Below are positions 1 to 7,700 of a stretch of 42,282 bases of DNA, one piece after another. The DNA lies in the NCBI GenBank assembly GCA_902802985.1, contig CADCOE010000072.1:1-42282 (forward strand). The letters are read 5' to 3'. Source of the stretch: an uncultured Ruminococcus sp. (GTDB lineage: Bacteria > Bacillota > Clostridia > Oscillospirales > Acutalibacteraceae). Below the pieces are notes generated by a model. That model had not been told where the DNA came from. It did not search any database and saw nothing but the letters and a program-made list of their open reading frames with translations. The position numbers were made by a program, and so were the translations under genes. Within the stretch, counting starts at the first letter, position 1. Each line of letters opens with the position of its first letter.

Positions 1-103
1 GTGGACGAAACTTTTGATTAGTGGTCGGGTGTGGTTCTTTCGTATCATACAGACTTACTGCGTATTGACTGCGGAGGCACTCCGCTGGAAAGGAATTGAG
101 AAA

Positions 104-748
104 ATGCAAGTGGCACCATCGTTATTATCCTGCGATTTTGCAAGGATGGGTGAAGAAGTAGAAAGAATAGACAGGGCAGGAGCGGATTGGATCCATCTTG
201 ACGTTATGGATGGTCATTTTGTCCCTAACCTCACAATAGGTCCTGCTATCATCAAGGCGGTACGTCCTTATACAAAATTGCCGTTTGACGTACATCTTAT
301 GATCGATTATCCGTTGGATTATATTGACGCATTTGCAGATGCGGGAGCAGATATTATCACGTTCCATATTGAATCAATGTCCGATCCGAATATCACTATT
401 GATAAAATCTGTTCTCGGGGAATTCGACCGGGAATGGTGATCAAGCCGGGAACACCTGTCGAAGCAGTTTATCCGTATCTGGACAAACTTTATATGGTAC
501 TGATTATGACAGTAGAACCGGGATTTGGCGGTCAGGCATTTATGGAAGATATGATGCCTAAAGTTAAGGCACTTAAACAAGAATGTCTTAAAAGAGGATT
601 GAGTGTTTTGATAGAAGCTGACGGCGGTATTTCCGAAAAAAATATCAAAATTGTTGCTGAAGCAGGCGTTGACGTCTGCGTTTCCGGCACAGGTGTCTTT
701 AAAGCAGAAGATACAGCCGCCGCTATTCAGATATTAAAAAATGCCTGA
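104..748 (+). CDS. rpe: Ribulose-phosphate 3-epimerase
   Basis: Interconverts D-ribulose 5-phosphate and D-xylulose 5-phosphate in the cytosolic pentose phosphate pathway. The 214-residue product is a full-length TIM barrel of the Rpe family: it opens with APSLLSCDFA, has the metal-site stretch HLDVMDGHFVPN, HLMI, then VEPGFGGQ and EADGGI, and closes with the phosphate-binding part VSGTGVF. The reading frame is open further upstream, but the ATG at 104 is preceded by GGAAAGGA at 87-94 and matches the family start, so I chose it. A strong terminator follows at 777-812. The upstream neighbour lies outside the window; a stop codon at 19-21 could be its end but is too short to judge. Confidence 0.96.
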   Translation: MQVAPSLLSCDFARMGEEVERIDRAGADWIHLDVMDGHFVPNLTIGPAIIKAVRPYTKLPFDVHLMIDYPLDYIDAFADAGADIITFHIESMSDPNITIDKICSRGIRPGMVIKPGTPVEAVYPYLDKLYMVLIMTVEPGFGGQAFMEDMMPKVKALKQECLKRGLSVLIEADGGISEKNIKIVAEAGVDVCVSGTGVFKAEDTAAAIQILKNA

Positions 749-776
749 AATCTCTGCTGTATCCGTAAATATTGTC

Positions 777-812
777 CCACACAAGGATTGCTTGCCTTGT
801 GTGGTTTTTTTT
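777..812 (+). terminator. Intrinsic terminator of rpe
   Basis: Perfect 10-bp stem CCACACAAGG (777-786) / CCTTGTGTGG (795-804) with an 8-nt loop, followed directly by eight T. It lies 28 bp after the rpe stop. There is no matching A-run on the left, so it should act only on the plus strand. Confidence 0.93.
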
Positions 813-830
813 ATTCCGCAGCGGGCGCGT

Positions 831-900
831 AACGGAAAAGTTTTGGTCAAGCTTTTTCAAAAGCTTGCGGGGGTGTAAGAGGGGGCAGAGCCGCCCTCGG
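831..900. repeat. Double-hairpin element, probable dispersed intergenic repeat
   Basis: An AT-rich inverted repeat AAGCTTTT (849-856) / AAAAGCTT (859-866) with a 2-nt centre is followed by a GC-rich hairpin, roughly GGGGGC (881-886) / GCCGCCC (890-896). The left part (TTTTGGTCAAGCTTTTTC and its complement) resembles, from memory, an element that recurs between genes in gut Oscillospirales. Only one copy occurs here. It lies in the 3' untranslated space of mecA on the minus strand and just after the rpe terminator. A role in mRNA 3' end formation is possible but unproven. Confidence 0.55.
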
Positions 901-924
901 CTGCCGGTACGCAAAGAGTTAATT

Positions 925-1491
925 CTACAAACAACTGCCGATTTCACAGATGGCGTTGGCAGAGGAAAGAAGTTTGGCGTGCTCGTGGAGAATGGCAGCA
1001 TAAGCAGAACTGCGTTTTTCTTGAACGGAAAATTCACGAATGGTGTCAATGTATTTGCTTCTCAGGACAGAGGAACAGCCAATGATCAAAAAATATTTGC
1101 CGTTGAGAGTGTAAGCTGAACCGCTCGGACGACTTGCCTTCAAACAATAAAGTGCTTTCGTACACGCTAAAAAGCTTTCAGCACTGTCAAACATAAAAAT
1201 ATAAGACTCGCTGCAGCTTTTGATGCGATAAACTTTACGCTTTTTCTTTTTGCAGGAAACTGTCAGAAGCAAAAGACAGCCGTGCTCATATTTGAGAGCT
1301 TCTATCATTACCCGCTTGTCTGAAAAACTGATGCCTGTGGCAGATGAGGCTCGGTTCATCAGCTCGCTGAGTGCTTTGCGGGAATTGTTTTCCGACAAAC
1401 TTAACGTTTCAAATGTGATAGAATAATTTTCCATATCTTTGTCCGACAGGGAAATCAATATCCTTTCGCTATCAATTTGTTCGATATTCAT
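925..1491 (-). CDS. mecA: MecA-family adaptor protein
   Basis: MecA proteins deliver substrates to the ClpC/ClpP protease and control competence and related regulators in Firmicutes. The 188-residue product begins MNIEQIDSERILISLSDKDM, the typical MecA N-terminal substrate-binding segment (family pattern M-x-I-E-x-I-x-x-x-x-I-x-x-x-x-S-x-x-D). A central acidic/serine part and a C-terminal domain with repeated alpha/beta character follow. It is somewhat shorter than the usual ~220 residues. The frame is open upstream to 1563, but the ATG at 1491 has GGGGTGAG immediately upstream and fits the family start. Divergence is high, so partner specificity is uncertain. The promoter side of this gene is next to the IS200/IS605 insertion; a TTGACA-like -35 (complement of 1579-1584) is visible, without a convincing -10. 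Confidence 0.75.
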   Translation of the reverse strand: MNIEQIDSERILISLSDKDMENYSITFETLSLSENNSRKALSELMNRASSATGISFSDKRVMIEALKYEHGCLLLLTVSCKKKKRKVYRIKSCSESYIFMFDSAESFLACTKALYCLKASRPSGSAYTLNGKYFLIIGCSSVLRSKYIDTIREFSVQEKRSSAYAAILHEHAKLLSSANAICEIGSCL

Positions 1492-1639
1492 AAACTCACC
1501 CCGAAACAAAGAATTGAAGAAATATCTCCATTCCATAATATTAAAATGGAGGGTTATTTGCAATTAAAATTTAATGGATGTCAAAATGTTCCTTTGTTGT
1601 TATCGTTGCAATTCATTTTGAAAAAATGGCAACCGCAAT

Positions 1640-1661
1640 CCCACCGGCTTCAGACGGTGGG
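1640..1661 (+). repeat. IS left-end hairpin
   Basis: 7-bp stem with an 8-nt loop GCTTCAGA. The stem extends imperfectly outward through GCAATC (1635-1640) with GATTGC (1666-1671). It matches the right-end hairpin in loop and architecture and is the expected TnpA recognition structure. Confidence 0.85.
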
Positions 1662-1702
1662 TTAAGATTGCCTAAGGTGTAGCTTTATGATATAATAATT
1701 AT

Positions 1703-2116
1703 ATGAGTACAAAATGGAATTCTAAAAACAGACATAAATATTTACTGCAATATCACATAATCTTTGTATGCAAATACAGAAAAAAGTTGCTTGTATCGAA
1801 AGAGATTTCAGATGCGATTAAGCAGTTATCATTTGAGATATGTCAAAAACATAACACCAACATAAAGTATATGGAAACCGACAAAGATCATATACACTAT
1901 ATGATAGAAACAGAACCTACGATGTCAATAAGCAAGGCTGTCAATTTGATGAAGAGCTATACAACATATCATATATGGAAAATGTATTCATCCTTCTTAT
2001 CCAAGCATTTTTGGAAAGAACATACATTTTGGACAGATGGCTATTTTGCTTGCTGTTGGAAATGTGTCAGAAGAAATGCTCAAAAACTATATCGAGAATC
2101 AAAGTTAAGGTGGTGA
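1703..2116 (+). pseudogene. tnpA: IS200/IS605 Y1 transposase TnpA, frameshifted before the catalytic Tyr
   Basis: TnpA is a single-strand DNA transposase with an HUH metal motif and one catalytic tyrosine. Residues 1-117 fit the family (YHIIFVCKYRKKLL, HUH motif KDHIH with H63 and H65, KHFWKEHTFWTDGYFAC). After Cys117 (codon 2051-2053) the open frame turns into unrelated residues (CWKCVRRNAQ). Reading from 2055 in the +1 frame restores the expected end, VGNVSEEMLKNYIENQS, stopping with TAA at 2106-2108. The catalytic Tyr of the NYIENQ segment (codon 2088-2090) is in that second frame. A 2-nt deletion explains it, for example loss of one CT from an ancestral TGCTCTGTT. No obvious slippery heptamer is present, so programmed frameshifting is unlikely. 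The product as written should be unable to cut DNA. Confidence 0.88.
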
Positions 2117-2122
2117 CAGCAA

Positions 2123-3226
2123 ATGTTAAAAGCATATAAGTATCGGTTATACCCAAATAAAGAACAAAGAATACAAATTGCCAAGACATTTGGCTGCTGC
2201 CGATTTGTATATAATCAAACATTAGCCTATCGGAGAGCTATGTATGAGCAGGAGAAGAAGTCTCTAAGCAAAACCGACTGTAATAATTACTGTAACAGAG
2301 AACTAAAAGTACAGTACGAATGGCTGAAAGAGGTGGATAAGTTTGCCCTTACCAATGCCATTTACAATATGGACAGTGCCTATCAAAAGTTTTTCAGAGA
2401 ACACGCAGGGTATCCGAAATTCAAGAGCAAGCATGATAATCGAAAATCCTGCACAACCAATTTCACAAACGGAAATATAGCGGTAGATTTTGATGGAAAC
2501 AAAATCAAGCTGCCAAAGCTGAAATGGATAAAAGCAAAGCTCCACAGACAGTTTACGGGGAACATTAAATCAGCGACAATATCACAAACACCGAGCGGGA
2601 AATATTATGTATCGTTTCTTGTGGAAACAATTCATGAAATATTACCACAGGCAGACGGAAAGGTCGGTCTGGATTTAGGTATCAAAGATTTCTGTATCAC
2701 ATCCGATGGCGATACATATGAAAATCCCCAAAATTTACGCAAGTATGAAAGATTGCTGATAAAATTGCAGCGTCAGTTAGCACACAAGAAAAAGGGGAGC
2801 AACAACTATCATAAAACAAGAATGAAGATAGCGAAATGTCATGAGAAAATAACAAACCTCAGAAAAGATTATCTGCACAGAATTTCTCTGAAAATTGTCA
2901 GCGAAAACCAAGTGATAGTGACGGAGAATTTGAGAGTGCAAAACATGATGAAAAATCATCATTTGGCAAAATCCGTTGCTGATGTTTCGTGGTATGAATT
3001 TACAAGACAGCTTGCTTATAAATCGGAATGGAACGGTCGTATTTATCAAAAAATAGGCACTTTCTTTCCAAGCAGCCAGTTATGTTCGTGTTGTGGTTAT
3101 CTTAACCCCGAAACAAAAGATTTATCTGTTCGGAAATGGTTATGTCCAAGCTGCAAAACAATACATGACAGAGATGTTAATGCAGCGAAAAATATCCTTT
3201 CAGAAGGACTCAAACTTTTATCCTAA
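2123..3226 (+). CDS. tnpB: TnpB, RNA-guided RuvC-type nuclease of the IS200/IS605 element
   Basis: TnpB proteins are compact RNA-guided DNA nucleases, related to Cas12 ancestors, that cut the empty donor site and favour retention of the element. The 367-residue product has the N-terminal HTH_OrfB_IS605 region ([11 protein letters not shown]), a RuvC-I motif GLDLGIKDF with D184, RuvC-II VTENL with E268, a four-cysteine zinc finger (C321, C324, C341, C344) and Ruv[14 protein letters not shown] with D351. All catalytic and zinc residues are present and the length is normal, so it looks functional. It starts at an ATG with GGTGGTGA upstream, 14 bp after the ancestral tnpA stop. Base composition is more A-rich than the flanking housekeeping genes, which fits acquisition by transfer. 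Confidence 0.94.
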   Translation: MLKAYKYRLYPNKEQRIQIAKTFGCCRFVYNQTLAYRRAMYEQEKKSLSKTDCNNYCNRELKVQYEWLKEVDKFALTNAIYNMDSAYQKFFREHAGYPKFKSKHDNRKSCTTNFTNGNIAVDFDGNKIKLPKLKWIKAKLHRQFTGNIKSATISQTPSGKYYVSFLVETIHEILPQADGKVGLDLGIKDFCITSDGDTYENPQNLRKYERLLIKLQRQLAHKKKGSNNYHKTRMKIAKCHEKITNLRKDYLHRISLKIVSENQVIVTENLRVQNMMKNHHLAKSVADVSWYEFTRQLAYKSEWNGRIYQKIGTFFPSSQLCSCCGYLNPETKDLSVRKWLCPSCKTIHDRDVNAAKNILSEGLKLLS

Positions 3227-3354
3227 TAAAAGAATAGTAGGGACGGTTCAGCCCGAATTGACGCCTGTGGAGTTAGTAGGTTACGAGGACGATGAAGCAG
3301 GAAGCCCATTGGCTTTAGACAATGGGTAGTTCACATATGTTATTCTTTACGAAA
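3190..3354 (+). ncRNA. Predicted TnpB guide RNA (omega-RNA/reRNA), end region
   Basis: The 3' end of tnpB and the right end of the element normally encode the TnpB guide RNA, with the guide read from the flanking DNA just past the element. Here the stretch after the tnpB stop has the scaffold-like sequence ACGCCTGTGGAG and GAAGCAGGAAGCCC, then the terminal hairpin (3305-3326), and ends in TAGTTCAC at 3334. The guide would therefore begin at about 3335 (ATATGTTATTCTTTAC). The 5' boundary inside tnpB and the 3' processing point are not visible, so the coordinates are approximate. Confidence 0.6.
3305..3326 (+). repeat. IS right-end hairpin
   Basis: Stem CCCATTG / CAATGGG with loop GCTTTAGA. 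It is the counterpart of the left-end hairpin and is also the last stem of the predicted TnpB guide RNA scaffold. Confidence 0.85.
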
Positions 3355-3387
3355 GCCGTTCAAGGACATTTTTGGAGGGATATTTTT

Positions 3388-4533
3388 ATGAAAAAATCGA
3401 CAAACCTCTTTGCAGTATTGTTTGATAAGCTTGGCCTGCAAAAAAATCCGCTGCGTTATTGGCGGTTCTGGCTGCTTTTGCTTTTTCCGCTGACCTTGCT
3501 GCTGAGAGCTTGTGCCGAACATATTCCGTCGTTTGCGGATCTCTACTGTGACCGTATTTACCGTTATGTGTCACGTTTCGGTCATCGTGTTTCGGGATTG
3601 TTCCCGTTTTCCGTGGGAGAATGGCTGCTCTATGTGGGGATGGCGGCTATCATAGTGTTCATTGTCGCTGTCATTGTCGTGACCGTTAAACGCAAAGGAA
3701 AAAGACTGCGTACCCTGCTCTCGTCAATCGTCAGTCTTGCTTGTGCTGTGTCCGTTACACTGTTCCTGTTTTATACCAACTGCGGTTTGAATTACTACAG
3801 AAGCGATTTCCAGACACTCAGCGGACTCTCAACCAAGCCCACTTCTGCCGATACCCTGTACGATACCTGTGTGTGGCTCGCTCAGAATGCCGCCCATTCG
3901 GGACAAAATGTCAGCCGTGATGATAAGGGGGAAATGAAGCTTTCAGGAGATACTTCTCATCTTGCCGCTCAATATGTCAATCATCTTCATCAAAAATACG
4001 ATTTTATATATGACGGCTACGGCAGTCCCAAAGGCGTTCTGGCTTCTCGTGGAATGAGTTTCTGCTGTATTACGGGCGTATATTTTCCGTTTACTTTTGA
4101 AGCTAATGTCAATACCGATATTCCTGCCTATTCAATTCCGGAAACAATGTGTCACGAACTGTGCCACGTGAGGGGCTTTATGCACGAGGAGGATGCTAAT
4201 TTTTTGGCATTTCTGGCGTGTATACATTCGGATAATGATGATTTTGTGTATTCGGGCTCAATGCTGGCACTGGCCTATGCGTCTAACGCCCTGTATTCTG
4301 CCGATAAGGACAAATATTACCGTCTGGTATCGGAGTACTATACCGATGAAATGATGACCGACATTCATAGACATACCGAATATTGGCAGCAGTTTGAAAC
4401 ACCTGTTGCCGAAACCGCTTCTCAGTTGAATGACATTTATCTTCGATCCAATGCACAGGATAACGGTATCAAAAGCTATGGGAAAATGACCGATTTAGTG
4501 ATTGCCTACTATGACTCCGAAATTTTGCCGTAG
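3388..4533 (+). CDS. DUF3810 membrane protein with HExxH metalloprotease motif
   Basis: A 381-residue membrane protein of the DUF3810 family, whose biochemical role is unknown to me. There are three hydrophobic segments near residues 27-42, 80-100 and 109-130, then a large extracytoplasmic domain. That domain carries a zinc-protease-like motif CHELCH (H256, E257, H260) followed by HEEDANFLAF, whose E267 or E268 could be the third ligand, so a membrane-anchored peptidase is likely. The frame is open from 3322, inside the IS right end, but the ATG at 3388 is preceded by TTGGAGGGA and by a normal N-terminus (MKKSTN), so translation starts there. No promoter is visible between the IS end and this start; the insertion may have displaced it. 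Confidence 0.8.
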   Translation: MKKSTNLFAVLFDKLGLQKNPLRYWRFWLLLLFPLTLLLRACAEHIPSFADLYCDRIYRYVSRFGHRVSGLFPFSVGEWLLYVGMAAIIVFIVAVIVVTVKRKGKRLRTLLSSIVSLACAVSVTLFLFYTNCGLNYYRSDFQTLSGLSTKPTSADTLYDTCVWLAQNAAHSGQNVSRDDKGEMKLSGDTSHLAAQYVNHLHQKYDFIYDGYGSPKGVLASRGMSFCCITGVYFPFTFEANVNTDIPAYSIPETMCHELCHVRGFMHEEDANFLAFLACIHSDNDDFVYSGSMLALAYASNALYSADKDKYYRLVSEYYTDEMMTDIHRHTEYWQQFETPVAETASQLNDIYLRSNAQDNGIKSYGKMTDLVIAYYDSEILP

Positions 4534-4553
4534 AATATTTAAAAAATATTCTA
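4531..4553. other. Perfect palindrome overlapping the stop codon
   Basis: TAGAATATTT (4531-4540) and AAATATTCTA (4544-4553) form a perfect 10-bp inverted repeat with a 3-nt centre; its first three bases are the stop codon of the DUF3810 gene. No T-run follows, so it is not a classical terminator. It could stabilise the mRNA end or bind a protein ahead of the next promoter. Confidence 0.5.
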
Positions 4554-4561
4554 AAAATACC

Positions 4562-4590
4562 TGTACAAAACATCAGATATTGTGTATAAT
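4562..4590 (+). promoter_or_regulatory. Probable sigma-A promoter of the HD-GYP gene
   Basis: -35 TGTACA (4562-4567), 17-bp spacer, -10 TATAAT (4585-4590). It gives a leader of about 120 nt that contains the hairpin TGTGAAA (4635-4641) / TTTCACA (4654-4660). I see no GEMM-type cyclic-di-GMP riboswitch in that leader. Confidence 0.65.
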
Positions 4591-4715
4591 ATACGATAAG
4601 AACTTTGTAACGGGCTGAATATTGTGAAATTATGTGTGAAATATCAACGATCGTTTCACAGCAGCTTTACCGTATCAGAATTCTTTTGAAAGGCACAATG
4701 AGGAGTTGAACATAA

Positions 4716-7700
4716 ATGAAAAAAATGCTTGTTGCCGATAATACGGAAATGAACAAGTCGATTTTGTATGAAATATTCGGAAGTCAGTACGAGTTTATCC
4801 ATACAGACAGCAGTGAGGTTTTTTTCCGTCTGATGGTTCAGTACAGAAATGAACTTTCCATCGCATTGATTAACGAGTCGGTCGCCTGCAATCTTGCAGA
4901 AGAGAGTGCCGATACACTGACGAGTTTGAATGTATTTGAAAACATTCCTCTGATACTGATACTCAACGATGAAGGACAAACGATCAGAAGCCGCAATATA
5001 CATATCCCCTACAGTGACGTGATCCATTCTCCCGTTAATCCTGTTGTGGTCAAAAGACGTGTTGCCAATCTCGTGGAACTGTTTTCGCACAAAACCACGC
5101 TGGAAAAGCTCGTCCGGCAGCAAACCCAAAAAATATTGGAACAAAACGAAACGCTTAAAATACAGCAGAAAAAAATCAACAGCATTAATAATGATATGCT
5201 CGAAACACTCAGTACGATTATTGAATACCGTGATGTGGAATCGGGCAGACATATCCACAGAATACAGAAATTTACAGAAGTCCTGCTGAACGTTCTGGCA
5301 AAAGATTATCCGAAATATCAGCTCACAGAAGAAAAAATTGCATTGATCACCTCCGCTTCTTCTCTGCACGATATTGGAAAAATTACCATTCCCGACTCCA
5401 TTTTGCTTAGTCCCCGCCGACTGACCTATGATGAATTCAAGATTATGAAACAGCATACCGTCAGGGGCTGTGAAATACTGGAGCAACTGGAGTCCGTTGA
5501 AAAAAATGAATATTATAACTATTGTTATGATATATGCCGCTATCATCACGAAAAATACGATGGTTTGGGTTATCCTGATGGTCTGGCAGGCGATCAGATC
5601 CCTATTTGGGCACAGGTCGTGTCATTGGCTGACTGTTATGATGCTCTGACCAGCGAAAGGCCATATAAAGCCGCCTATTCTCACGAAGAAGCGGTGGAAA
5701 TGCTCCGAAGCGGTGCCTGCGGTGCATTCTCCGATGAAATAATGGATTGCTTCAGCAAGGTGCTGCCGCAGTTCAAAGCACTCGCCAAGGAATATGCCGA
5801 TGTTAACCACAAGGACAGAAATATCTCCGACAACAGCTGCCATCGATTTGTGCGTGACGAGAAAATTGACCACACCAGAGATATTTACCTCAAAATGGAC
5901 CGTGATGAACTCATCAAAACATTGGAACGCCAAAAGCAGTATGCCGAAAAGACACACCAACAGGATTGCCGTGTGATTTACAGTGCCTCTGACTTTGTCT
6001 TTGAGTTCGATATGCTGTATGGAGCGTGTGTTGAAAGAAAGGGCGATTTTACCGCTAAAATCGGTTATACGCCGCGCAACTATGAGGAAGCTGTCAATAT
6101 CTTCTCCCAGAATTGTTCCGACGAATATCAGAATAAATTTATCCGTACGTTCCGAATGGAAAACATTAAGTCGGAACTAGAAAGGGGCAGTGACAGAATT
6201 AGTCTGGAATGCCTGATGCATTTAAAAAATGACGACTTCTCTGCCGTGAAATGCTCTGTCATCCCTGTTCTGGAGGATGGAAAGCTGGTGCGGATAGTTG
6301 CTTCGGGCATTATCCTCAAAAATGCTCTTCTTCCCGAAAACAGCGAAAATGATCACCGTGACCACGATACTGTTACAGGTTTGTGGAACTTCGGCGGAAT
6401 GAAACGGGAAACCGATGATTTTCTCCGTCACAGCGGCAGAAACGGCTATCATATGCTGTTGGTGATTGATATAGATAATTTCCGTACTCTTAATCGACGC
6501 ACCAGTTATCAGTTCGGCAATGATATTCTGAAAGATATTGCCGCCCTTCTGAAACGGGAACTTGATGAAAGCAATATTATCGGCAGAATAGAAGACGATA
6601 ATTTTATGTTGTTCATCAATGATTGTCCCAAAGACGAAAACGGCGTTGCTGTAGTAGATACCATTTTCCATTGTCTGCATCGTTCCTACACGTTTGACGG
6701 CAAAACCTATCCCGAACTTTCAGCCTGCATCGGTGTAGCAAGCTATCCGTCTGATGGTCAGAACTTTGAAGAACTGTTTTTTAACGCCTCCAGAGCTGTC
6801 GATATTGCCAAGATCAACGGAAAAAATATGTATCTGTTCTACAACGAAAGTATGAAGAAAAGCTGGGAAATTGAAAAATACAGTGCCATTCCCCGGGTGG
6901 AAGGCAGTCAAAGTATCGAGCTGGTGGAATTTGATAAATGTTTTGTTCCCGTGGCAGACAGCGGCAGCGGCTTGATTATGTACTATGACTTTATGGAAAT
7001 CAGTGACGAATACGGCACGGATTTTGAGGATATTTACGATTCTGTTTATTACAGCAGCAACATTACCGCTCTCAGCCTGAACAGTCTTAAACGTTTGATG
7101 TCAGCCGTTTATCTGCTTGGCAGCGAAGGAATTTCCTTGCCCGAACTGTCGGTAATGACAATGTTTGACGGCAGGGATTGTGAAACGATCCTCAAAGCCA
7201 TCGGAGAAATTTTGGTGCAGTATCCCGTTCCGACAGAAAATTTCTGTATTATGCTCTCTCAACATATGCTGGAAAGTATGGGCATCAAACAGCTGACCGC
7301 CTTTATCGCTGAGCTGAGAAACTTTGGCTTTAAGGTTGGCGTGTACAACGCAGGCGGCAATAATTTTAATATCAAGTGCTTTACCGAGGGACTCTTTGAC
7401 AGAGTGGTTTTTGCGTCCTCTTTCCTCAGCGATATTCAGAACGGAATTTATCCCGCAGAACTGCTGGTATATTTTATCAGCTATTTTTCAGAACTGGGAA
7501 CAGAGCCGATCTTACCTGAAAATGCCGATGAAAACACGATCGGAATGCTTCGGGACAAAACACATTTTTCCTTTGGTATCCATCAAAACGAGAAAATTAT
7601 GTTCAATGACTTCAAGGAACAGATGAAAGTATCTGCTGTCGTTCATCAATATCCCATCCTCAGCCACGAAAACAATTCCCTTGCCCTCAGTGAGAAAATG

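Larger units (their letters stand above)
1622..3334 (+). mobile_element. IS200/IS605-family element (tnpA defective, tnpB intact)
   Basis: Contains a Y1 transposase gene, a tnpB gene and the subterminal hairpins typical of this family instead of inverted repeats. Left-end hairpin: CCCACCG (1640-1646) / CGGTGGG (1655-1661) around the loop GCTTCAGA. Right-end hairpin: CCCATTG (3305-3311) / CAATGGG (3320-3326) around GCTTTAGA. The loops are nearly identical and the stems differ by compensating changes, as expected for the DNA hairpins bound by TnpA. The right end finishes with GGGTAGTTCAC at 3324-3334, a common right-end sequence in this family. The left boundary is approximate. The element lies between divergent mecA and the DUF3810 gene. 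Confidence 0.88.

Noticed and set aside
1..103. C-terminal tail of an upstream gene ending at 19-21
   Set aside because: Six codons before a stop are too few to identify any protein.
2040..2110. Programmed ribosomal frameshift joining the two parts of tnpA
   Set aside because: No slippery heptamer or stimulatory hairpin is visible near 2051-2056, and TnpA of this family is normally made from one frame.
4597..4715. Cyclic-di-GMP riboswitch in the leader of the HD-GYP gene
   Set aside because: Only a 7-bp hairpin is present; the conserved GEMM core was not found.
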